Shown here: positions 43,839 through 53,215 of the stretch, one piece after another
Position numbering within the stretch: position 1 is the stretch's first letter
Layout of the letters: each line of letters opens with the position of its first letter
Assembly (NCBI RefSeq): GCF_004569295.1
Contig: NZ_SPQC01000009.1
Span: 1-64,000 of the forward strand
Source: Rothia nasimurium
Lineage (GTDB): Bacteria > Actinomycetota > Actinomycetes > Actinomycetales > Micrococcaceae
Direction: 5' to 3'
DNA: 64,000 bases
Notes under the pieces: model-generated
The model's input: only the letters and a program-made list of their open reading frames with translations
What the model was told of the DNA's origin: nothing
Databases searched by the model: none
Made by a program: the position numbers and the translations under genes

Positions 43839-45593
43839 ATGTTCCGCTCACGTTCATGGGTGGGGCTCTACACACTGGTACTAGGCTTTATCGGTATGGC
43901 CGTTGCCATCCAAGTAGGGCAACGGCTCACCGGAGCCAAAACCACAAGCCTCAACCCCCTCATCGGCATTCTCGAACTCATTACCGGGCGCATCAAAGCC
44001 TCACCCCTTAGCTGGGTGCTCGTAGCCCTGGTAGTAATCGGCTGCGTTATTTTCTTCGTGGTCTTTGGGGAAGAACCTAACGAGAAGTCCCCAGAGCGCA
44101 AGAACCAGCTACTGGGTGCACATAAGCTAGAGAAAACCGCCACCGGCAAAAACCTCTCCAAGTACGCTACCCTCACCGGCCTGACCATCGGACGTATCAT
44201 CGGTTCAGGTAAATGCGTTATACAGAACTGGGAGTCGGTTGGTCTGTACTTTATGGGCCCCCGTATGGGTAAGACCAGCGGTATTGTAGTGCGCCACGCA
44301 ATTGAGGCACCTGGGGCCTATGTCTTTACGGCCAATAAGCCTGATGGGGTCGCTGAGATTATTGCCTCCCGTCAGCACATGGGCCAAATCTGGTTATGGG
44401 ATACAGAACGCCTACTACCTGTGCCTGTGGCCGATGGCCAAGAAAAGAAGCCTCTGATGGTCTGGAACTTCCTTGGTTCTATCACCTCTCGCTCTCGCGC
44501 TGAAGCCTACGCCAAGATCCTCAATGACTCATCCAAGCTCTCAGGCGAGAACGATAACGTCTCATCGGATGCTTTCTTTGAGCCTCTAGCCCAAAAAGTT
44601 GTTGTCGCCTCCTTGCTTGCTGCCTCATCACGCGGGTACTCGGTGGTGAAGATGCTGGAAATGACTCAAGAATCCACCCTTGCCCAGCTCTATTCCATCG
44701 TTCAGCAGGACTCCCCTCTGCTAGCTGCTGACATCAAGAAGGTGGCCGAACAGCCCGATAAGACCAAAGAGAACATCCTGGCAGGTGCCTCTCGTATTCT
44801 CTCGGCGCTCTCTAACGATGAGATTATCCCTTGGCTCGAATCCAGTACCGTCCGCAAGCACGAGCTCTTTGACCCTGCCAAGTTCGTCCGTACCCGTGAC
44901 ACCCTCATCATTCTGGTCAAGGACGGCGGCTCTTCTGCTGCCACCTTATCCTCCCTGCTCGCTGAGGCTGTCATGAATGCCGCCTTGGACGCTGCAAGCC
45001 CACGGCTTGACCCGCCCTTGGTCTGCGATTTTGATGAAGCGAACAACACTGTACACATTCGTACCATGCCTAAGCGGTACACCTACTTTGGGTCTCGCGG
45101 CATCATCGTCAATCAGTATTTCCAGACCTACTCAGACGGGGCCAGGCTTTACGGCGAAAAGGGCTTTAGGGCTCTGTTGTCTGCGGCTACTGTCAAGGTC
45201 GTTGGTGGCGGCATTGACGAAGAGCGCGAGTTAGCGGCTATCGCTAAGACTCTGGGCACCTATGAGAAGAAAACCGTTTCGTCTTCAGCCTCACGTGAGG
45301 GCGGGTTCAATACCGGGGCTACCTCAACCTCCATCTCACGCCGCAAGGAAGAGATTATGTCGGTGGCCGAACTCAGTAACCTGCCCCAGTTCCGGGCTGT
45401 CTGCCGTATCTCAGGTGTAGGTCGCGGCCTGGTCGAAACCACCCCGTGGTTCAGAGATGAAGCACTCAAAGAGAAAATTGACCCCGCAGAAGTAGAGCGA
45501 ATCGCTAACAGCTTGGGCTACAGCCTGGGCCTCGCTAAAGAGAGCTCATCGTCCCCGTCCCCTGATAAGAAGGAGCCCTTGCGCCTTGTATAA
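43839..45593 (+). CDS. VirD4/TraG-family coupling protein
   Basis: 584 residues from ATG 43839 (AGAAAGGA upstream). Two transmembrane helices (about 8-28 and 58-76) are followed by a cytosolic ATPase with Walker A GPRMGKTS (140-147) and Walker B VCDFDEANN (Asp399, Glu400). RGIIVNQYFQT is the TraG-like QxxxQ-type region. It brings the relaxase-DNA complex to the channel. The 3' end overlaps the next gene by 8 bases. Confidence 0.88.
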   Translation: MFRSRSWVGLYTLVLGFIGMAVAIQVGQRLTGAKTTSLNPLIGILELITGRIKASPLSWVLVALVVIGCVIFFVVFGEEPNEKSPERKNQLLGAHKLEKTATGKNLSKYATLTGLTIGRIIGSGKCVIQNWESVGLYFMGPRMGKTSGIVVRHAIEAPGAYVFTANKPDGVAEIIASRQHMGQIWLWDTERLLPVPVADGQEKKPLMVWNFLGSITSRSRAEAYAKILNDSSKLSGENDNVSSDAFFEPLAQKVVVASLLAASSRGYSVVKMLEMTQESTLAQLYSIVQQDSPLLAADIKKVAEQPDKTKENILAGASRILSALSNDEIIPWLESSTVRKHELFDPAKFVRTRDTLIILVKDGGSSAATLSSLLAEAVMNAALDAASPRLDPPLVCDFDEANNTVHIRTMPKRYTYFGSRGIIVNQYFQTYSDGARLYGEKGFRALLSAATVKVVGGGIDEERELAAIAKTLGTYEKKTVSSSASREGGFNTGATSTSISRRKEEIMSVAELSNLPQFRAVCRISGVGRGLVETTPWFRDEALKEKIDPAEVERIANSLGYSLGLAKESSSSPSPDKKEPLRLV

Positions 45594-46086
45594 CCACCTT
45601 GAACCAAACCGGCTACTGACCCTTAGCCCTGCCCAACAGGACGAGTTTGAGAACTTTGTGCAATGGTATTTCCAGGTTCTCGAGTCCAACCGCGCGCACC
45701 AGCCCTGTATCAAGTGGTATCTGCACCCTGAAGCTGTAGACCGTCTCATCGCCCTGTGGGCGGCCTCCCTTACCGTGAGTATTCCCGACGTCGATATGAC
45801 CGGTACACCGGTGGGGGATGAGGACGCTTTGAAACAGGCTACGAGCTTACGGGAATGGTGGCGAGAAGCTGACATCCAGAACAAGATGCTTTTTGATGGT
45901 TCGTCCTCCCCGTTCTCAGATTGCACGTCTTATAACCACGTTGCGCCTCACACCTATGAGCGGTCAATGACTGAGGCCAGGCCCTTTCCTACGATTGATT
46001 GGGATGTGCTCTACCCGGCAGAAGAAGAACCCACCCAGATGTTAGAGGGGCCCTCAGATACAGAAGAAAAAAGAATCTACCGGTAG
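45586..46086 (+). CDS. DUF4913-like conjugation-associated protein
   Basis: 166 residues from TTG 45586 (AAGGAG at 45570-45575). FVQWYFQVLESN and PCIKWYLHPEAVDRLIALWAA match the DUF4913 pattern of proteins found next to actinobacterial coupling-protein genes. The C-terminus is acidic. Its stop lies in a perfect palindrome. Confidence 0.65.
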   Translation: MYNHLEPNRLLTLSPAQQDEFENFVQWYFQVLESNRAHQPCIKWYLHPEAVDRLIALWAASLTVSIPDVDMTGTPVGDEDALKQATSLREWWREADIQNKMLFDGSSSPFSDCTSYNHVAPHTYERSMTEARPFPTIDWDVLYPAEEEPTQMLEGPSDTEEKRIYR

Positions 46087-46100
46087 CTAGCTACCGGTAG
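46077..46100. repeat. Perfect 24-base palindrome at the DUF4913 stop
   Basis: Two CTACCGGTAG units (46077-46086 and 46091-46100) are separated by CTAG and form a fully self-complementary 24-mer. It spans the last codons of the DUF4913-like gene, 33 bases before a terminator. Confidence 0.8.
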
Positions 46101-46133
46101 CTAGTAGATAGATGCCATTGCCGGCAACGGCCA

Positions 46134-46170
46134 GGGATAGTCCACAGATCCTGTGGACTATCCCTTTTTT
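46134..46170 (+). terminator. Rho-independent terminator of the transfer operon
   Basis: Perfect 14-base arms GGGATAGTCCACAG (46134-46147) and CTGTGGACTATCCC (46151-46164) are followed by six T. It closes the secretion operon before the toxin-antitoxin module. Confidence 0.93.
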
Positions 46171-46196
46171 GTTGTCTCTACTCAAGGCACACCAGT

Positions 46197-46460
46197 ATGT
46201 CATACAATGAATACATGACTACCACTGCCATATCCGACAGCGTTTTGACCATCCGTATCCCAAGCTCTCTCAAAGAACGACTCACGAACCTAGCGGAGAC
46301 CTCTGACCGTTCTGTAGCGTACTGCGCCAGAAACCTGATTGAAGAGCATATCGCAGAAGCAGAGTACGCGGCAGAACTCCACGCCAGGGCAAAAGCCGTG
46401 CGAGAAGGAAAAATCCGTACCTACAGCGCCGAAGAAGTACGAGCAGAACTAGGTCTATGA
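46197..46460 (+). CDS. Ribbon-helix-helix antitoxin of a RelBE-type module
   Basis: 87 residues. The N-terminal RHH strand is LTIRIPSSLKERLTNLAETS, then SVAYCARNLIEEHI. The C-terminal tail is charged and is expected to wrap the toxin. AAGG before ATG 46197 favours this start; ATG 46215 is an alternative. It overlaps the toxin start by ATGA. Autorepression through the GTATGTCATAC palindrome at its own start is plausible. Confidence 0.8.
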   Translation: MSYNEYMTTTAISDSVLTIRIPSSLKERLTNLAETSDRSVAYCARNLIEEHIAEAEYAAELHARAKAVREGKIRTYSAEEVRAELGL

Positions 46461-46732
46461 CCAAAGAACATAACTGGACAGTTCGTTTTGAGCCATCCTT
46501 TACCAAGAGTCTCAAAAAGCTAGATAAACCGACCGCCCGTCGAGTCTTAAACTCCCTAGAACGCCTTGAGACTACAGATACTCCGCATTCTCTCTGCAAA
46601 GCACTAACCGGAGAGTTCTCCGGTCTATGGCGCTACCGGGTAGGAGACTACCGAGTCATTATCGACTTCCATAATGAGAACCTCATCGTCGTTGCACTTG
46701 ATGTTGCTCACCGCTCAAAAATCTACCGATAG
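46457..46732 (+). CDS. RelE/ParE-family toxin
   Basis: 91 residues. FTKSLKKLDKPTARRVLNSL and LWRYRVGDYRVIIDF with HRSKIYR at the C-terminus are the RelE signature (basic residues for mRNA cleavage on the ribosome). It is coupled to the RHH antitoxin. It probably stabilises the element. Confidence 0.9.
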   Translation: MTKEHNWTVRFEPSFTKSLKKLDKPTARRVLNSLERLETTDTPHSLCKALTGEFSGLWRYRVGDYRVIIDFHNENLIVVALDVAHRSKIYR

Positions 46733-46808
46733 GTTCTCCTTCGAGAGAATCCCTGCGCCCATCCGAACAGGCCGTATACAGCGATTTCTGCTGAACTCGT
46801 AGAAGCAC

Positions 46809-46834
46809 AAAACCCCGCTTACCAGCGGGGTTTT
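46809..46834. terminator. Bidirectional terminator between RelE toxin and relaxase genes
   Basis: Arms AAAACCCCGCT (46809-46819) and AGCGGGGTTTT (46824-46834) surround TACC. The A- and T-runs allow function on both strands between two convergent genes. Confidence 0.9.
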
Positions 46835-46906
46835 ACGCAATGCGGGAGTTCCGTTACTTTAGGAGTCCTGCCCAACAATTATCTCACAGCTCAAAGAGAA
46901 TCTGCC

Positions 46907-49900
46907 CTAACGAACAGTCGTCCTGTCCTCACTCTGCTGCCGATTCAAATAGTCAGTAGCGCTTTCACGCTTGGCCTGAGCATCAAGAGCCACAGCAATC
47001 TGACGCTTACGATGCTGACGGGCCTGTACCGTCTCCTGAATCTTAGCCAGCTTCGTCCGCGCCGCCATACGACCAGCATGAGCCTTATTAATCTTCTGCT
47101 TCAACCCAACAGATAATTGTTCATTCCTCTCTAGTCGTTCCTTAGCCTGAACCAGGCGTATCTGGGTCTGCTCGAAGTGCTCCCTAGTTTCACGCACAGT
47201 TTCCTGAGCCGGAACCCACTTCTCCTCTACCTCTTCAAGGGTGGCGAACCCACCATAGGCAGAAGCGAACTGAGCTGTGGCTTCTTCAAGCTGACGTGCG
47301 GCCTTGGTGCGGGCGAAGAAGCCTGCGCTCTCTACCGCTGCCTTAGCCTCCTTGACCGGGCGGTAGGCCTTCTTCGCACCAAAGAACACATCAGATTTAG
47401 CCTTGGCCAACTCCACACGGTATTGCTGCTGCAAGGGGGTTAGCTCTTCTACCAGCTGTTTGAGCTCACGGGTCTTGCGGGCCACCTCATCGCTTTGGGT
47501 AGATAGATTCGCAAGTTGCTCATCAAAGGAGCTGACCTGCTCCTGGAGGTAAGCCACCTTCTCGTCACGATTCTGCACATCAAGGACGTACTCAACCTCT
47601 GATTGGTCCTCGCGGGTCTCTTGCAGATGCTCAGCCCGCTGTGCAATCCTTGCGGACTCTTCAGCAGAGAGCAGAGTCGATGACAGGCGGGAGCTCTTGT
47701 GCATGGCAACCATCTGGGCTTGCAGATACTGGCCACGTTCCGATTCTTGGTACTTCTTCGGAATGGCCACAACCTCACCGGCAGGCACCTTGTACTGGTT
47801 TCGGTAGGCCTCAATCTCACCAGCGATCCTGTACCAGCGTTTGGCCGCACGGGGATAAGCAGGCACCTCACCCAGGGACTTGACCCATTCAGGGCGTTCA
47901 TCGGCCAGCTGCTTACCGCGCAGTTCGATAAGCTGCCCGATTTGCTTACGGTGAGACGCTAGCAGGGCCTTGTTCTCAGGCTTGACCATCGGGTTAGTTG
48001 CCCAGTACGGGTCAACGGTGTGGTTCGATACGCCCGCACGTACCGCGTCCTTGGCCGGCATCTTGTACCCGGCATCTTCTACGGTCTTGAGTGCGGTTCT
48101 ACGCAGACGCTGCTCACTCTTAAGCGCCTTGACGATGGTGAAGAGGTGGTCGCGGCGCTTCTCACCACGGACGAACTGCTCCACGGCCTTTTGCTCCGGG
48201 CCCATCTGTGCACGGCGTAGCCACTCGTTATCCATTGCATAGGCATTTTCACGCAAATCGTCGATGTAGGGGTCTTTGGCGTCTTCACGAGAGCGCAACA
48301 AGGCAAAGGTCTTCATACGCATTTCCCGTAGTTCTTCGGTCTTCACCAGAGCGTAGGGACGGTCAGCCCAGTTTGCATCTTCAAGGTTGGCGCTATCAGG
48401 CTTCTTCGGCAGGTTGGCCTCAGCGCGGGCAATCATCTTAGCCAATGTGGCATCAGAGTAGGCACCCAGGGGACGGGTCATGCGCTGCTTAAGTAATGCT
48501 TCGTTGTGCTCGCGTACCTGCTTCACGCGCCACTGCATGACGGCCGCTGCATCGTGGGCGTCCTCAAACCCGCGAGTGGGGAAGGCCTGGCGTACAGCAT
48601 CACGGGGGTCGAACCCGGCACGGTAGACTTCATCCAGCTCGTAGCACAGGGCCCCGTAAGCCTCTGCGTTAATCATCTTCTCTGCTAGGGTGTCCCCAAC
48701 TTCCTGGCGCAACATGGTGGCGTAGGACTGCTTCATGGAGTGCTCAGCCAGGTTGTTGTAGATGCTGACGCGGGTTGCCAAGTCCCGGGTCTCTGCGCGC
48801 AGACGCTCTACCTCTTCATGCACGGAGAGGTTCTTATCGTAGTTGTTAGTGATAGCCTCCAGCACGGCATCGCGGTTATTCTCAGCGTCGGTAGCCACGT
48901 AGATGCGGTTGGAGAAACGGCCACGGGTGATACCAACGTAGGCCCCGGCGCGGTCGGTGCTCTTATCAACGTAGGCGTGAACGGTGTCTACGGTCGCACC
49001 CTGGGAGCGGGCAATAGTTGAGGCATACCCCAGCTCAACGAACTTGGCAACATAGTGAGCTGATAGAACAGTCTTACCACCGTGCTTGAGGTTCTTGACC
49101 ACCATAGACCCATCTTTACGGGTAGAGAGAACCTGCCAGAGGTCGCCGTTCTTCACAAAGTCTTTGCCACCACGTACCCGGTTACGGCGGTCATTCTCAC
49201 GCGATACGACAATCTCGCCCTTGTAGGCTGTGGACGAATCATGCAGGGAGATACCCCACTTATTTTCCACTACCTTGCCCTGGGCAATGGCCTGAATCTG
49301 GGCGCGCATGTTCAGCTCTTGGACGGCCTGATTGTTAGCTGCCAGCATCAGTGACTTTTTGCCGGCTGCGGTATCTGCGCTCCATGCCTCAAAGACCTTG
49401 GAGAGCATGGCCTCAGATTCACCGGCCATCACACGGTTATTGTCGATGTACCAGGCAAAGGGTTTGTCGGCACCTGTTGCGGCAGGTTCGCGTAAGAGCA
49501 TAGAGGCGTTGGCCTCTTCAATGTTGGTGCTGCCGTCCTCGTTACGGAAACGGAAAACGTCTTCTAGGTAGACCGCTCCGACTTCTCGTTCAATCAGTCG
49601 TAGGGCACCACCGGCACCTACAGCTGAGAGCTGACGAGTATCGCCCATACCTCGGATAACTGCACCGCTGTTGTAGGAATGGGTCAGTAGCTCGTTGAGT
49701 TTGGGGGTTGAGACCATGCCGATTTCGTCAACCAACAGGACGTCGCCGTGGGTCAAGGTGTGTTTGGTCTTGTCGGTTTCGTGCAGGAAACGGTCAAGAG
49801 TGGTGGCCTCGATTCCCAGTTCTTGGCTCATGACAGCTGCCGCTGCTGCGGTGGGGGCTAGGCCGATAACCTTGCGTCCTTGTGCCTTGACAGTCTTGAC

Positions 49901-52033
49901 GGTAAGCACGGTTGAGGTGGTCTTACCGGCACCGGCAGGGCCAATACCAACGACTAGACGCTTGGGGCTGGTGGCAAAAGCACGGGCCATGTTTTCCTGT
50001 GCTTCTGATACCTGGCTGGCTTTCCGGTGGGCTTTGAGCAGCTCTTCAAAGGTGGCCTTTTGGGCCGGGGCGGTGGCGTTATTGCGTGCTGCTGAGAGTA
50101 GGTTCTGCTCGCCGTTGATGACGCGGTGGGTTGTATAGAGCTGGCTACCTGCACGGGTGTAGACGCTGGTGCCGTCCTTACGGAACTTCTCTTCGGGCAC
50201 GTCCATTGTGTGCTCGGCCTGCATTGAAAGAGAGATATTTTTGACGGACTTGATGGCGTTGTTGAAGAGGTCGTCGTCAACAAAAGAGCCGTTGGTGAGC
50301 TCTCGGAAGTAGCGGTGTGCCTCAGCTTCAATATGGCGGTCACCCCACATCGAACGGGTGTTTTCAAGACGGCCAATAATCTTTTCGGCGTGCTCTAGGG
50401 GTGAGGTAGTGAGGGCTTCGCTCTTACCGGCAACAACCTTTTCAGCTTGCGTAGTAGAAGAATTACGCAGATGTAGTTCTAGCTCATCGCCGGTGGGTAG
50501 GTAAACATCTTTGAGAGATGCAGCTTTCTCGCGCCATAGGTCATTGAGGTCTTTGAGTGACTTAGCTTCGAGTTTCTGGGGGCGAGTTGAGAGAGTAACC
50601 TGCTGGTAGAGCTGCTTGACCTGACGCTCGTTCGGCTCATAGCCGTGGTCTTTGACAAACTGGGCATGAACCTTTTTGTACTCTTTATTGATACTGGCGC
50701 GGCGTGATGAAAAGGCCTGGATTGCCTCATCGTCGATACCGGCCAGCTCGTAAATGAACTTACCTTTACGCGGTACTTTAACGAACTCAAGGCCCAGGTT
50801 CTGGTGAATGTACTGGGCAATCTTGGTGTTATAAAGTTCGGAGGCGCTGACCCCGTAGCCGTAAATATTGCGTCCGTCGATGGCTGACCATCTACCATCT
50901 GCACCCTTGACGCGGTTGACGATGACCAGGTGGTCGTGGATATTGGGGTCGCCTTCTCGGGAGTCATAGTGACGGAATTTAGTACCGATAATGCCACCGT
51001 CAACGTCAATTTGCTCAACACCGCCTTGCCCGCGACGGGTGTAAAGAGCGTTTTCTTCCAGGTAGGTAATGACATCTGCAATGGCTGCTTCGTGGGCTTT
51101 TTCGATGCCCTTGCGGAGGTTTTCGTTACCCAGTCCCCATGCAATTGAGACTGATTTGGTGGGGGAGAATACGAGGTCGTAACCGGCGATTGACTGCTGT
51201 GCAGGCTTTTCTAGGCGCTGCATGTAGCGTACTAGCTCTTCGTTTTCGGGGTTGTAGCCGTTCTCTTCGCGGAACATTTTTGCGGCTACTTCAAGGCGGT
51301 AGGCACGCATTTCAGCCTTGGAAGGTTCGGCCTTTCCAAGGCTGTTGTGCTTGTCGATTTTCTTCTGAACTGCCTTGAGGAAGTCCTTATTAGCGGTGGG
51401 GTAGGAGTGGTCTCTGTTGCCAAAGTCGTGCTCTTTGATCCACTTTAGCTTGGCTTTTTCTTTGGCTTCTGCTGCCTTGGCTTCTGCTGCCCTGCTCTGG
51501 GCAGGGGTCATGGTGTAGGTTGCGATGATGCTCTCTTTGGCTTCTGCAAGAGAGGGTACTTTACCGCTGTACGGTTCAACGGTATTGAGCTTCATCATCT
51601 TTAGTTTGCGCTTATTCACGGCTTCTCGAGATAAGCCAATCATGCGGCCAATACGCTGTTCGGGGGTTCCCTTCCTGACCTCATGAATGATGCGCCAGTT
51701 CTCTTCTGCGTACTTAACGCGCTCTTCTTCCATGACTCGGATACGCGCAAACTCACCAGCTACACCAGCAGCCTCAAGAGCTTCGGTGTACATCTCGGGG
51801 GTCAAGGGCTTGGCTTTACCGCTAAAGAGCATTTCCATCTGAGCTTCAGTGACGTTGCCAGAAACCCCGAGCTCATGGATAGATGAACCAACCCACTGAC
51901 CAGGGGGCATACCCTCAACGGTGTAGTAATCACCGATTTCACGGTCATTTGAGCGCAGTGCATCACCGGTGGCCACCTCATGGGTGTAGTAGGTGTGGCC
52001 GTCCCCGTGGGACAGCTTATGCACGGTCATCAT
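46907..52033 (-). CDS. MobF-family relaxase-helicase (TraA/TraI-like)
   Basis: 1708 residues. The N-terminus has the tyrosine pair YYTHEVATG (Tyr15/16). An inserted region contains an HTH-like segment (RIGRMIGLSREAVNKRK, about 127-143). The relaxase metal site is FRHYDSREGDPNIHDHLVIVN (His354, His366, His368). The RecD-like helicase has Walker A GPAGAGKTT (about 698-706) and Walker B VLLVDEIGMV. A long helical tail ends the protein. It nicks oriT and pilots and unwinds the strand. It is divergent from a small DNA-binding-like gene across the likely oriT. Confidence 0.93.
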   Translation of the reverse strand: MMTVHKLSHGDGHTYYTHEVATGDALRSNDREIGDYYTVEGMPPGQWVGSSIHELGVSGNVTEAQMEMLFSGKAKPLTPEMYTEALEAAGVAGEFARIRVMEEERVKYAEENWRIIHEVRKGTPEQRIGRMIGLSREAVNKRKLKMMKLNTVEPYSGKVPSLAEAKESIIATYTMTPAQSRAAEAKAAEAKEKAKLKWIKEHDFGNRDHSYPTANKDFLKAVQKKIDKHNSLGKAEPSKAEMRAYRLEVAAKMFREENGYNPENEELVRYMQRLEKPAQQSIAGYDLVFSPTKSVSIAWGLGNENLRKGIEKAHEAAIADVITYLEENALYTRRGQGGVEQIDVDGGIIGTKFRHYDSREGDPNIHDHLVIVNRVKGADGRWSAIDGRNIYGYGVSASELYNTKIAQYIHQNLGLEFVKVPRKGKFIYELAGIDDEAIQAFSSRRASINKEYKKVHAQFVKDHGYEPNERQVKQLYQQVTLSTRPQKLEAKSLKDLNDLWREKAASLKDVYLPTGDELELHLRNSSTTQAEKVVAGKSEALTTSPLEHAEKIIGRLENTRSMWGDRHIEAEAHRYFRELTNGSFVDDDLFNNAIKSVKNISLSMQAEHTMDVPEEKFRKDGTSVYTRAGSQLYTTHRVINGEQNLLSAARNNATAPAQKATFEELLKAHRKASQVSEAQENMARAFATSPKRLVVGIGPAGAGKTTSTVLTVKTVKAQGRKVIGLAPTAAAAAVMSQELGIEATTLDRFLHETDKTKHTLTHGDVLLVDEIGMVSTPKLNELLTHSYNSGAVIRGMGDTRQLSAVGAGGALRLIEREVGAVYLEDVFRFRNEDGSTNIEEANASMLLREPAATGADKPFAWYIDNNRVMAGESEAMLSKVFEAWSADTAAGKKSLMLAANNQAVQELNMRAQIQAIAQGKVVENKWGISLHDSSTAYKGEIVVSRENDRRNRVRGGKDFVKNGDLWQVLSTRKDGSMVVKNLKHGGKTVLSAHYVAKFVELGYASTIARSQGATVDTVHAYVDKSTDRAGAYVGITRGRFSNRIYVATDAENNRDAVLEAITNNYDKNLSVHEEVERLRAETRDLATRVSIYNNLAEHSMKQSYATMLRQEVGDTLAEKMINAEAYGALCYELDEVYRAGFDPRDAVRQAFPTRGFEDAHDAAAVMQWRVKQVREHNEALLKQRMTRPLGAYSDATLAKMIARAEANLPKKPDSANLEDANWADRPYALVKTEELREMRMKTFALLRSREDAKDPYIDDLRENAYAMDNEWLRRAQMGPEQKAVEQFVRGEKRRDHLFTIVKALKSEQRLRRTALKTVEDAGYKMPAKDAVRAGVSNHTVDPYWATNPMVKPENKALLASHRKQIGQLIELRGKQLADERPEWVKSLGEVPAYPRAAKRWYRIAGEIEAYRNQYKVPAGEVVAIPKKYQESERGQYLQAQMVAMHKSSRLSSTLLSAEESARIAQRAEHLQETREDQSEVEYVLDVQNRDEKVAYLQEQVSSFDEQLANLSTQSDEVARKTRELKQLVEELTPLQQQYRVELAKAKSDVFFGAKKAYRPVKEAKAAVESAGFFARTKAARQLEEATAQFASAYGGFATLEEVEEKWVPAQETVRETREHFEQTQIRLVQAKERLERNEQLSVGLKQKINKAHAGRMAARTKLAKIQETVQARQHRKRQIAVALDAQAKRESATDYLNRQQSEDRTTVR

Positions 52034-52139
52034 GGGACTATTCTATTTCAGTAAGTATGCTTGGTACAACCTGAGTTACTGAGTGCAAGAGGTGTGACGA
52101 AAAAAGAGCGATTAGCGACTGACAGCGAGCACGGCGAAA

Positions 52140-52179
52140 CTGGCAATAATGGGGGAGCCTGCGGAGGAATTATTGGCAG
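52140..52179. repeat. Hairpin with conserved G-rich loop, copy 1
   Basis: Arms CTGGCAATAAT (52140-52150) and ATTATTGGCAG (52169-52179), one mismatch, hold the 18-base loop GGGGGAGCCTGCGGAGGA. The loop recurs at 52518-52536 on an unrelated stem. Confidence 0.7.
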
Positions 52180-52512
52180 GAAGATGTGGCGGCGAGCTGG
52201 AAGGAGAGGTTCTAGCGCAAGTGGCTTTGGCACGTTTTCAGGTGAGGCACGAACAGGAAAGCAAACGTGACAAAGGTTGCTAAGAAGCTGTACAACAGTG
52301 AGGAACGAACAGTACAGCACAGCGAACAGCAATAACGAGCAGCGAGAAAATTGATCATGAGTCCGGCACACTTGCCGCGATTTTGCACACGAGACCAGGG
52401 GAGTGTAACTGCTGTGCACAGCTTAGAAAGGAGCCTTCGGGATGAATAGGCTGTGTGTCAGGAGTTCACTCTACTGAGCGTGGTGTGTGAAACTTGTGGA
52501 TGAACCTGTGTG

Positions 52513-52541
52513 CATCTGGGGGAGCCCTGCGGAGGAAGATG
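52513..52541. repeat. Hairpin with conserved G-rich loop, copy 2
   Basis: Arms CATCT (52513-52517) and AGATG (52537-52541) hold a loop identical to copy 1 except for one extra C. The stem sequence is entirely different from copy 1. Confidence 0.65.
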
Positions 52542-52804
52542 TGCCCAGGTTATCCATCAAGTTTTACACGCCCTTGAGCGTGTCGATTGTGTAAAATCGA
52601 ACCCGGCGCTTGCGCCCCTGCGACGGCCCCGCCGTCCAGGTGCCCACAGAACAAAGCAAAACTGAAGAGCCCACGTGCTCAAAGAACACCTCCACAAATT
52701 TGCGGTAAATGCCGTGACCGCTAGGTTTGGTGGTGAGGATAAAACATGGCAGATGTTAAACTGAGAACACCAAAACATCAGCCCACAGAACCAAGGAGTT
52801 CACC

Positions 52805-53215
52805 ATGACTCGCAAAAGCAGCAAAGTATCAGAAGCCCGCAAAAAGGCAGAACTAGCAGCCCAAAAAATTCAAGAGAAGCAGGCCAAACTTCTAAGCCTT
52901 GCAGAAGAATACTTCTCCGTAACCGCTGCAACCGGCATCGATGACCTCGAAGCAAAAATTGCAGAACACCAAGCACAGATTCAAACTCTCCAGCAGAAAA
53001 TTCAGGACGCCCACACTGAAACCCAGAACAAGCAGTCCCTAGCTGTCCAGAAAATGAAAGCTGAGGGTATTAGCAACAGCGAGATTGCAGAACGACTGGC
53101 CCTTTCCTCAAGCGAAGTCTCCAGTCTGCTCAAAATTGCTAAGGAACTTATCGAAGTAGCAACCTCTAAAACAGAGTCTGTTGCTCAGGACGCAGACCAA
53201 GAACAAACTGACTAA
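52805..53215 (+). CDS. Coiled-coil plus HTH protein beside oriT (relaxosome accessory candidate)
   Basis: 136 residues. A basic N-terminus and a long coiled coil (about 10-85, Gln/Lys/Ala-rich) precede an HTH-like segment AEGISNSEIAERLALSSSEVSSL (about 96-118). CAAGGAG precedes the ATG. Divergent from the relaxase across the candidate oriT, it could be a nick-site-binding accessory protein. Its 3' end is overlapped antisense by the HNH gene. Confidence 0.6.
   Translation: MTRKSSKVSEARKKAELAAQKIQEKQAKLLSLAEEYFSVTAATGIDDLEAKIAEHQAQIQTLQQKIQDAHTETQNKQSLAVQKMKAEGISNSEIAERLALSSSEVSSLLKIAKELIEVATSKTESVAQDADQEQTD

Larger units (their letters stand above)
52034..52804. other. Gene-free 771-base region upstream of the relaxase: candidate oriT
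   Basis: Placed between the divergent relaxase and coiled-coil genes, the usual oriT position. It holds two hairpins with the same G-rich loop (52140-52179 and 52513-52541), short AACAG/AGCGAG repeats around 52290-52350, a nested inverted repeat (TTTTACAC 52562-52569 with GTGTAAAA 52589-52596, and ACACGC/GCGTGT inside) and GAAAGGAGCC at 52427-52436. No known nic sequence was recognised, so the exact nick site is not assigned. Confidence 0.55.

Noticed and set aside
52061-52270. Possible small gene in the oriT candidate region
   Set aside because: It spans the hairpin with the G-rich loop, is Arg/Gly-rich and has no ribosome site at its start. Structure explains the sequence better.
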